Of a DNA stretch of 6,168 bases, positions 1 through 4,076 are shown one piece after another. This stretch comes from a bacterium (GTDB lineage: Bacteria; UBA9089; UBA9088). The DNA is taken from contig JBFLYE010000037.1 in the NCBI GenBank assembly GCA_040756715.1, forward strand, positions 663 to 6,830. Direction: 5' to 3'. A program made the position numbers and the translations under genes. Under the pieces are notes generated by a model. The model ran no database searches, had not been told where the DNA came from, and saw only the letters and a program-made list of their open reading frames with translations. Numbering within the stretch: the first letter of the stretch is position 1; each line of letters opens with the position of its first letter.

Positions 1-634
1 ATATAGATGCGGCTTTTATTACAGCCTCCTTTGGGCTAATCGCACCATTTGTGGTAATTTCAAGTATAAGCCTTTCATAGTCTGAAATTCCACCTATCCT
101 TACATTTTCAACCGAGAAGTTCACCCTTTTTATGGGAGAAAAATAGGCATCAATCGGGATTACACCTAATCTCTCTTCCCTTTTTGCCTCATTAGCAGGA
201 ACATAGCCAACACCACGCTCTAATTCCATCTCCAATTTTATTTTTCCCTCAGATACTGTTAAAAGATAGTGTTCTGGATTGACTATTATTACATCGGGTG
301 GAGTTTTTATCATTCTAGCAGATACAGACCCTTTTTCTGCCTCTAAAAACAATTCCTTTTTTCCATTTCCTTCATATTTAAAAATAATCCCTCTGATATT
401 TAGGATAAGGTCAATTGGGTCTTCTAATATACCTGGAATTGCTGTAAATTCGTGAAGAATGCCATCTATTTTGATAGAGGTAACCGCCGGTCCTTCTATA
501 GAGGAAAGGAGTATTCTCCTTAGACTATTGCCTATAGTAACGGCAAATCCCTTTGGAAATGGTTCAGCAATAAGCTTTCCATATGTAGGGCTTTCCTCCT
601 GCCATTCCAATTTTCTAATCCCACATTCTTTCAT
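1..634 (-). CDS. rpoA: DNA-directed RNA polymerase subunit alpha, N-terminal domain (partial, runs off left edge)
   Basis: The alpha subunit dimerises through its N-terminal domain to nucleate core RNA polymerase assembly (alpha2, then beta, beta-prime and omega); the C-terminal domain contacts UP elements and activators. I read 211 codons from ATG at 634-632 to the left edge. Clear family landmarks are the opening GIRKLEWQEES, the dimerisation helix TIGNSLRRILLSSIEG (residues 33-48), TSIKIDGILHEF (52-63), GYVPANEA (143-150) and IPIDAYFSPIKRVNF (159-173). This covers nearly the whole N-terminal domain; the linker and C-terminal domain lie outside the window, so their integrity cannot be judged. 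The start is fixed by a strong Shine-Dalgarno AAGGAGG six bases upstream, which overlaps the rpsD stop codon. The gene is last of the visible rpsM-rpsK-rpsD-rpoA series; rplQ would usually follow but is off the edge. Confidence 0.97.
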   Translation of the reverse strand, partial: MKECGIRKLEWQEESPTYGKLIAEPFPKGFAVTIGNSLRRILLSSIEGPAVTSIKIDGILHEFTAIPGILEDPIDLILNIRGIIFKYEGNGKKELFLEAEKGSVSARMIKTPPDVIIVNPEHYLLTVSEGKIKLEMELERGVGYVPANEAKREERLGVIPIDAYFSPIKRVNFSVENVRIGGISDYERLILEITTNGAISPKEAVIKAASI

Positions 635-640
635 ATTTTT

Positions 641-647
641 CCTCCTT
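641..647 (-). promoter_or_regulatory. Shine-Dalgarno of rpoA, overlapping the rpsD stop
   Basis: On the minus strand AAGGAGG lies 6 nt before the rpoA ATG and shares bases with the TAA stop of rpsD (648-646). Ribosomes ending rpsD are therefore placed on the rpoA initiation site, which suggests coupled translation of S4 and alpha. Confidence 0.85.
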
Positions 648-1239
648 ATTTAGAATAGAATGCAACAATTTTATTTTCTTCTATGGGAGTTGCTATTTCT
701 TTTCGCTCTGGAAATCTCAAGACCTCTATCTTTTTACCCTCTACCTTTAGCCAGGGAGGAAGATTAACCGCCGTTAATCTTGGTTCTCTATCCAATTCTA
801 TTGTTTCAGCAACCTTAACAAGATATGATGGGATATTTATCTTTCTTCCTCCTACCTTAAGGTGATTGTGAGAGACCATTTGTCGTGCCTCTTTTCTAGA
901 CTCTACCCAACCTGCCCTATAAATAACATTATCAAGCCTCCTTTCAAGCATGATAAGAAGATTATCTCCACAAAGCCCTGACAAGGCTTTTGCCTTTTTA
1001 AAATAATTCTTAAATTGCCTTTCTAAAATCCCATATATATATTTTGCCTTCTGCTTTTCAGCAAGCTGTTCTCCATAATCCGAGATTTTTCTTTTCTTAA
1101 AGTTTGGTCCTTGGCTTCCAGGTGGATATGATCTTTTGTTAAACCCACATTTCTCACTCAAACACCTTTTTCCTTTAAGGAAAAGTTTTTCGGCTTTTGC
1201 CCTACAAATTCTACAACTTGGACCTCTATATCTTGCCAT
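646..1239 (-). CDS. rpsD: 30S ribosomal protein S4 (zinc-binding C+ form)
   Basis: S4 is a primary 16S rRNA-binding protein that starts assembly of the 30S body; in several bacteria it also represses its own operon. The 197-residue protein starts MARYRGPSCRICR and ends IVAFYSK, the normal family ends. Four cysteines (C9, C12, C26, C31) form the CxxC...C4xC zinc site of C+ paralogues. The S4 RNA-binding domain spans about residues 97-159, including LERRLDNVIYRAG and SHNHLKVGGRKINIPSY. The ATG start is the only one giving the canonical N-terminus, yet no Shine-Dalgarno sequence precedes it; the 8 bases before it are A/T only apart from one G. It is separated from rpsK by an atypical 91-bp spacer, whereas rpoA follows after 11 bp. 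Translation may depend on an unstructured A/T-rich leader; that is inference. Confidence 0.98.
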   Translation of the reverse strand: MARYRGPSCRICRAKAEKLFLKGKRCLSEKCGFNKRSYPPGSQGPNFKKRKISDYGEQLAEKQKAKYIYGILERQFKNYFKKAKALSGLCGDNLLIMLERRLDNVIYRAGWVESRKEARQMVSHNHLKVGGRKINIPSYLVKVAETIELDREPRLTAVNLPPWLKVEGKKIEVLRFPERKEIATPIEENKIVAFYSK

Positions 1240-1247
1240 CTTAAAAA

Positions 1248-1334
1248 CTAAAAACTTAAAACTTTGGTTATATTTTTAATTAAATCCCTACCACAATTTT
1301 GCATTTTTAGTTTTAAGTTTTGAATCTTTATCAT
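1248..1334 (-). CDS. Possible 28-codon small ORF bridging rpsK and rpsD
   Basis: An ATG overlapping the rpsK TGA (ATGA arrangement) opens a 28-residue frame, [18 protein letters not shown] then [10 protein letters not shown], ending at a TAG 8 nt before the rpsD ATG. AAGGAGGG lies upstream, but only about 2 nt from this ATG, which is too close for good initiation, and those bases also encode the conserved Arg tail of S11. The peptide is Lys/Asn/Ile-rich, as expected of translated A/T-rich spacer. I recognise no family. If translated, it would deliver ribosomes to rpsD, which lacks its own ribosome-binding site. It is more likely fortuitous. Confidence 0.18.
   Translation of the reverse strand: MIKIQNLKLKMQNCGRDLIKNITKVLSF
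1251..1321. repeat. A/T-rich inverted-repeat spacer between rpsK and rpsD
   Basis: A perfect 13-bp inverted repeat, AAAACTTAAAACT at 1251-1263 and AGTTTTAAGTTTT at 1309-1321, flanks a 45-bp centre. Outside and inside these arms the same short words recur (AAAAACTAAAAAC, TTTTTAGTTTT). It fills most of the rpsK-rpsD gap in an operon whose other junctions are -1 and 11 bp. It could be a small dispersed or MITE-like element inserted in the operon. No target-site duplication is obvious and no second full copy is present in this window, so that interpretation is only inference. The repeat itself is directly visible. Confidence 0.6.
1267..1296 (-). promoter_or_regulatory. Possible secondary promoter for rpsD-rpoA
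   Basis: On the minus strand TTGTGG (1296-1291), an 18-bp spacer and TATAAC (1272-1267) form a weak sigma-70-like match inside the repeat-like spacer. The transcript would start near 1260, giving rpsD a leader of about 20 nt. The -35 matches only 3 of 6 positions and the region is A/T-rich, so chance is a real alternative. Confidence 0.25.
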
Positions 1335-1717
1335 ACCCTCCTTCTTTTTCTTGACCTACATCCATTATGGGGAATAGGGGTTACATCCTTTATGGTTTTA
1401 ATATTCATTCCAGCTGCCTGAAGGGCACGCACAGCAGATTCCTTTCCTCCTCCAGGGCCTGTGACAAAAACAAAGGCATCCTTTATTCCATATTCAAAAG
1501 CCTTTTTTGCGACTGTATCTGCAGCAATTTGGGCGGCAAAGGGTGTCCCCTTTTTTGTTCCTTTAAAACCAACAGAGCCAGCTGATGACCAACAAACAAC
1601 ATCTCCTTCGGAAGATGTAACTGTAACAATTGTATTGTTAAAGGTTGATTGGATGTAAATACAAGCAAGCCCTATTTTTTTCTCCTTTTTTTTATCTTTT
1701 TTTACCCTTGGTGCCAT
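1331..1717 (-). CDS. rpsK: 30S ribosomal protein S11
   Basis: S11 lies in the 30S platform and helps form the mRNA exit region around the Shine-Dalgarno duplex. The protein has 128 residues, the usual length. It shows a basic N-terminal tail ([14 protein letters not shown]), [12 protein letters not shown] (residues 23-34), [17 protein letters not shown] (50-66), [14 protein letters not shown] and the C-terminal signature [18 protein letters not shown]. Small departures from the usual S11 text (GPGGGKE for GPGPGRE, GCRSRK for GCRPPK) look tolerated. The ATG overlaps the rpsM stop by one base (TAATG), so translation is likely coupled. An AAAGG about 10 nt upstream and an AGGAG about 16 nt upstream, both inside rpsM, are weak Shine-Dalgarno candidates. 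Confidence 0.98.
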   Translation of the reverse strand: MAPRVKKDKKKEKKIGLACIYIQSTFNNTIVTVTSSEGDVVCWSSAGSVGFKGTKKGTPFAAQIAADTVAKKAFEYGIKDAFVFVTGPGGGKESAVRALQAAGMNIKTIKDVTPIPHNGCRSRKRRRV

Positions 1718-2091
1718 TATTTTTTGACCTTTGCTCCTACTGTCTTTCTCTTTCCCCTCTTTGTCCTTGCATTTGTATGGGTTCTTTGCCCCCTAACAGG
1801 AAGCCCTCTTCTATGCCTTAAGCCCCTATAAGTGCCTGTTTCAATCAATCGCTTGATATTCATACTTACCTCTCTTCTAAGCTCTCCTTCTACCTTAAGC
1901 CCCAACCTTTCAATCTCCCTTCTAATTGCTGTAGCTTGTTCTTCAGAGAGATCAGCTACCCTTATATCGGAATTTACATTTGCATTTTTAAGAATCTTCT
2001 TAGAAAAAAAAGGCCCAATTCCATAGATATAAGATAGGGCTATTTCTATCCGTTTATTCTTCGGAAGATCCACGCCTACTATTCTTGCCAT
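1717..2091 (-). CDS. rpsM: 30S ribosomal protein S13
   Basis: S13 sits in the 30S head and contacts 23S rRNA and L5 through inter-subunit bridges and the P-site tRNA through its C-terminal tail. The 124-residue protein starts [10 protein letters not shown] and has the helix-two-turn-helix stretch [16 protein letters not shown] (residues 19-34), the signature [19 protein letters not shown] (86-104) and the basic tail [15 protein letters not shown]. It is complete. The ATG at 2091 is the family start, but no Shine-Dalgarno is present; the nine preceding bases read CTAAAAATT. A promoter-like pair ends only 16 bases before the ATG, so the mRNA probably has a leader of about 9 nt. It is the first gene of its operon here; the usual upstream infA and rpmJ are absent from the 198-bp gap before rnpB. 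Confidence 0.98.
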   Translation of the reverse strand: MARIVGVDLPKNKRIEIALSYIYGIGPFFSKKILKNANVNSDIRVADLSEEQATAIRREIERLGLKVEGELRREVSMNIKRLIETGTYRGLRHRRGLPVRGQRTHTNARTKRGKRKTVGAKVKK

Positions 2092-2106
2092 AATTTTTAG
2101 ACTATT

Positions 2107-2136
2107 ATTTTAATAAACATTTTACCTAGATGTCAA
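2107..2136 (-). promoter_or_regulatory. Sigma-70-type promoter of the rpsM operon
   Basis: On the minus strand a perfect TTGACA (2136-2131), an 18-bp spacer and TAAAAT (2112-2107, 5 of 6 to consensus) point at rpsM. The predicted start is near 2100, leaving about 9 nt before the rpsM ATG at 2091. It is back to back with a plus-strand promoter-like pair whose -35 begins 14 bp away. Start position is inferred, not seen. Confidence 0.7.
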
Positions 2137-2149
2137 TAAAAATTTTTTA

Positions 2150-2178
2150 TTGTAATTCTTCCACCTTTCACATATAAT
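2150..2178 (+). promoter_or_regulatory. Probable promoter of rnpB
   Basis: TTGTAA (2150-2155, 4 of 6), a 17-bp spacer and a perfect TATAAT (2173-2178) read toward rnpB. The predicted start near 2185 implies about 105 nt of 5' leader removed from the RNase P RNA precursor. No better-placed pair lies closer to 2290; TAGAAT at 2270-2275 has no -35 partner. The match is good, but the region is A/T-rich. Confidence 0.45.
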
Positions 2179-2252
2179 ATATTTCGGTATTTTTATCCAA
2201 AAACTTCGAATTTTAATTATTAAGAAGTTTTAGGGAACACTATTAAAATAGA

Positions 2253-2285
2253 TTTAAAATTCAAAAATTTAGAATTCAAAATTTC
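2253..2285. repeat. Short A/T direct repeats upstream of rnpB
   Basis: AATTCAAAAATTT (2258-2270) is followed three bases later by AATTCAAAATTT (2273-2284), next to the 5' end of the RNase P RNA. The word style (AATTCAAAA) recurs in the minus-strand reading of the pfp-rpoZ gap at about 3788-3800. It could be decayed dispersed spacer repeat or simple A/T-rich leader sequence. Confidence 0.4.
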
Positions 2286-2289
2286 TTAA

Positions 2290-2620
2290 AGCTAGGCAAG
2301 ATGGTCGCTGGATAAATCCAGAGGAAAGTCCGGACACCAGAGGGTAGGATGCTGGGTAATACCCAGGAGTTGTAAGGCTACGGAAAGTGCAACAGAAAAT
2401 ACACAGCCGATGGAAGGAAACTTTACAGGCAATGGTGAAATGGTGGGGTAAGAGCCCACCAGGGGAAAAAGCGATTTTTCCCCTTGGAAAACCCCATCCG
2501 GTGCAAGTTCAAACCTAAGAGGCTAACCCGGCTATTCTTAAGGTAGAACGCTTGAGATGGTTGGCAACAGCCATCCTAGATAAATGACCATCTAAACAGA
2601 ATCCGGCTTATTGTCTGGCT
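2290..2620 (+). ncRNA. rnpB: RNase P catalytic RNA, bacterial type A
   Basis: This ribozyme removes the 5' leader of pre-tRNAs, with the RnpA protein (not in this window). Diagnostic blocks are GAGGAAAGTCCGGACACC (2321-2338), ACAGAAAATACACAGCCGATG (from 2392), GGTGAAA (2434), ATCCGGTGCAAG (about 2496-2507), AAGGTAGAACGCTTGAG (2540-2556) and ACAGAATCCGGCTTA (2596-2610). The ends are set by a 10-bp P1 helix, AGCTAGGCAA (2290-2299) with TTGTCTGGCT (2611-2620). P2 pairs AGATGGTC (2299-2306) with GACCATCT (2586-2593). P3 is only CTGGA/TCCAG (2308-2321). A 10-bp helix capped by a GCGA loop (2461-2484), likely P14, and a P18 hairpin capped by GCAA (2556-2575) offer the two GNRA loops that dock on P8 in type A RNAs. 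GGT at 2542-2544 would bind the tRNA 3' CCA. At about 331 nt it is compact but appears complete. Confidence 0.97.
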
Positions 2621-2629
2621 AAATTTTTT
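2611..2629 (+). terminator. Possible rnpB terminator: 3' strand of P1 plus T6
   Basis: The 3' strand of the P1 helix (2611-2620) is followed by AAA and six T residues (2624-2629). Long-range P1 pairing followed by U6 could help release the transcript, though it is not a compact intrinsic hairpin. pfp begins 38 bp beyond, with its own promoter-like boxes, so separate transcription is plausible. Confidence 0.35.
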
Positions 2630-2630
2630 C

Positions 2631-2660
2631 TTGCTTATTTTAAGTTGCTTATGTTATTAT
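2631..2660 (+). promoter_or_regulatory. Possible promoter for a leaderless pfp mRNA
   Basis: TTGCTT (2631-2636, 3 of 6), an 18-bp spacer and TATTAT (2655-2660, 5 of 6) place the start of transcription at about 2667, which is the A of the pfp ATG. No Shine-Dalgarno lies upstream of that ATG, consistent with leaderless translation. The -35 is weak, and read-through from rnpB is the main alternative. Confidence 0.42.
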
Positions 2661-2666
2661 AAAATT

Positions 2667-3689
2667 ATGAAGATTGGGATATTGACCGGTGGTGGTGATT
2701 GTCCAGGATTAAATCCTGCAATCCGTGGTGCATACCTTAGGGCAGCTGACTTTAAAGATGAGGTAATTGGGATATTGAATGGATGGAAGGGTCTGCTTGA
2801 GAAAGAGACGATAAGCTTGTCTTTGAAAGATATTGATGAGATTACCTCACATGGTGGGACAATCCTTGGAACTACAAGGGTAAATCCAGCCAAACATAAG
2901 GAAAATGGATTAAAGATATGCTATGAGAATTTTAAAGCCCTTAATCTTGATGCCATAATTGCCATGGGAGGAGAGGATACATTGGGCATTGCAAACAAGC
3001 TATTTTCAGAGTTTAATCTGCCTATAGTTGGCGTTCCAAAGACAATGGATAATGATCTATCTTGCACAGATTATACATTTGGCTTTGATACATCTGTTAC
3101 AGTCGCAATTGATGCCTTGGATAGGTTAAGGGATACAGGCAGGTCTCACAGAAGAATTATGGTATTAGAGGTTATGGGCCGTCATGCCGGATGGGTTGCT
3201 CTATTTACCGCGATTGGAGCAGGTGCAGATTGGGTTCTTATCCCAGAAATTGAGCCAGACCTAGACAAAATGTGCAAGCATCTTATAAAGGCAAAGGAGA
3301 GGAAGGGATATGCTTTGGTTGTTGTATCTGAGGGAATAAAAATTAAGGTAGATAAAGAGGAAAGGCTTGATGAATTTGGCCATATGATTCTTCAAAAAAG
3401 GGGTGTGGGAAAAATAATCGCGGATGAAATAGAGAAAAAAACAGGGATTGAAACAAGGCTTTCTGTGATTGGCCATATTCAGAGGGGAGGCCCTCCGACC
3501 TTATTTGATAGGATATTGGGCTTAAGGGTCGGTGTAGCCGCGGTTGAGTTTGTCCATCAAGGGAAATTTGGAACAATGGCAGCTTTGGTGGGAAATAAAA
3601 TAATACCTGTTCCACTTATTGAGGCATCTGGAAAGCTAAAGCTTGTTGATGAATATTGGTATAACCTTGCTAATATCCTATTTAAATAA
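2667..3689 (+). CDS. pfp: 6-phosphofructokinase, pyrophosphate-dependent type
   Basis: The enzyme phosphorylates fructose 6-phosphate to fructose 1,6-bisphosphate in glycolysis; PPi-using forms are reversible and cytosolic. The 340-residue protein has GILTGGGDCPGLNPAIRG (residues 4-21), GGEDTLG (101-107), PKTMDND (124-130) with catalytic base D128, DYTFGFDT (135-142), MGRHAGW (170-176) and GHIQRGGPP near the C-terminus. ATP enzymes carry Gly at position 104 of GGDGS; here it is D104 together with K125, the pair that marks PPi use in this superfamily. GGEDTLG with PKT and TDYTFGFDT resembles the mixed-substrate group III. I chose ATG 2667 because MKIGILTGGG is the family start; an upstream in-frame TTG at 2631 would add 12 unrelated residues inside the promoter. 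Substrate choice is inferred. The gene stands alone between rnpB and convergent rpoZ. Confidence 0.92.
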   Translation: MKIGILTGGGDCPGLNPAIRGAYLRAADFKDEVIGILNGWKGLLEKETISLSLKDIDEITSHGGTILGTTRVNPAKHKENGLKICYENFKALNLDAIIAMGGEDTLGIANKLFSEFNLPIVGVPKTMDNDLSCTDYTFGFDTSVTVAIDALDRLRDTGRSHRRIMVLEVMGRHAGWVALFTAIGAGADWVLIPEIEPDLDKMCKHLIKAKERKGYALVVVSEGIKIKVDKEERLDEFGHMILQKRGVGKIIADEIEKKTGIETRLSVIGHIQRGGPPTLFDRILGLRVGVAAVEFVHQGKFGTMAALVGNKIIPVPLIEASGKLKLVDEYWYNLANILFK

Positions 3690-3866
3690 GGGTATGTGTT
3701 TAGGTAGACAAAAAGAGGAAAGGAGGTTAAAAAAGGGAGGAAATCCGAAAGGACAAAGCAGGAAATAATATTCGTTCTTCTATATTGTTTTGAATTTTCA
3801 ATTTTAGCCATTTGAATTTGTTCGCATTTCATTTGTTCCATTAAAGCTAAACAAATTTTAAAACAG
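3690..3866. repeat. Convergent pfp-rpoZ gap with repeat-like A/T and purine tracts
   Basis: The 177-bp gap between the converging stops has two parts. About 3705-3765 is strongly purine-rich on the plus strand (AGGAAAGGAGG, AAAAAAGGGAGG). About 3786-3860 read on the minus strand is a chain of related words: GAACAAATGAAATGC, GAACAAATTCAAATGG, AAAATTGAAAATTCAAAAC. GAACAAAT occurs twice, 15 bases apart. No compact hairpin with a T-run that would end either gene is visible. It looks like dispersed intergenic repeat sequence, but no second copy is present here to prove it. Confidence 0.35.
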
Positions 3867-4076
3867 CTATTTTGGGAAGGTCTGTGGAGGAGGCTCTTTG
3901 GGTTCGGCAATTAGTTTTCCCTCTAATAACTCCTCAATGGCAAGGGGAATTATCTTTATTATGTCTGTTTCAGAACCAACCCATCTATTTAACTCCCTTG
4001 ACCTTTTTGCCAAAAGATTGACCAGGTGAAATTTGCTCTTTGCATGCCTTAGCATCTCATCGTAGTCATATAGCAT
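3867..4076 (-). CDS. rpoZ: DNA-directed RNA polymerase subunit omega
   Basis: Omega is a small subunit that wraps the C-terminal tail of beta-prime and helps core polymerase assembly; in some bacteria it contributes to the ppGpp site. The 69-residue protein matches the family pattern: KSKFHLVNLLAKRSRELNR (residues 14-32), equivalent to the usual K-x-x-L-V-x-x-A-A-K-R-A-R-x-L, then IIPLAIEELLEGKL (42-55), equivalent to the conserved ALEEIAEGKI. Length is close to the short omega proteins of Gram-positive bacteria. The tail AEPKEPPPQTFPK is Pro-rich and unremarkable. Its start overlaps gmk by 11 bases and is preceded by a strong Shine-Dalgarno. The gmk-rpoZ order is a widely conserved pair, which supports the call for a small, weakly conserved protein. 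It is the last gene of its operon and converges on pfp. Confidence 0.9.
   Translation of the reverse strand: MLYDYDEMLRHAKSKFHLVNLLAKRSRELNRWVGSETDIIKIIPLAIEELLEGKLIAEPKEPPPQTFPK

Noticed and set aside
459-653. 64-codon plus-strand frame
   Set aside because: It lies antisense to rpoA, whose 211-codon frame is unmistakable, and has no recognisable protein features.
1240-1330. CRISPR-like or phage attachment site reading of the repeats
   Set aside because: There are only two inverted arms, no regularly spaced direct repeats, no spacers, and no integrase or tRNA nearby.
2200-2231. AAAACTTC / GAAGTTTT inverted repeat upstream of rnpB
   Set aside because: The 8-bp stem has a 16-nt A/T loop and no T-run on the plus strand. 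On the minus strand it is followed by TTTTT, but no transcript is expected to end there, so it cannot be called a terminator.
2631-2666. Upstream TTG start extending pfp by 12 residues
   Set aside because: The added residues (MLILSCLCYYKI) are not part of the family, the bases coincide with promoter-like boxes and the region just after the rnpB T-run, and MKIGILTGGG is the normal start.
3261-3615. Two overlapping minus-strand frames opposite pfp
   Set aside because: Both are shadows of the strongly conserved pfp frame and have low-complexity hydrophobic translations.
3690-3866. Search for a bidirectional terminator between pfp and rpoZ
   Set aside because: No GC-containing hairpin followed by T residues was found on either strand; only AGCT palindromes and A/T-rich words are present.
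3557-3910. 117-codon minus-strand frame across the pfp 3' end, the gap and the rpoZ 3' end
   Set aside because: It is antisense to pfp over about a third of its length, overlaps rpoZ in another frame and reads through repeat-like sequence; no family is recognisable.
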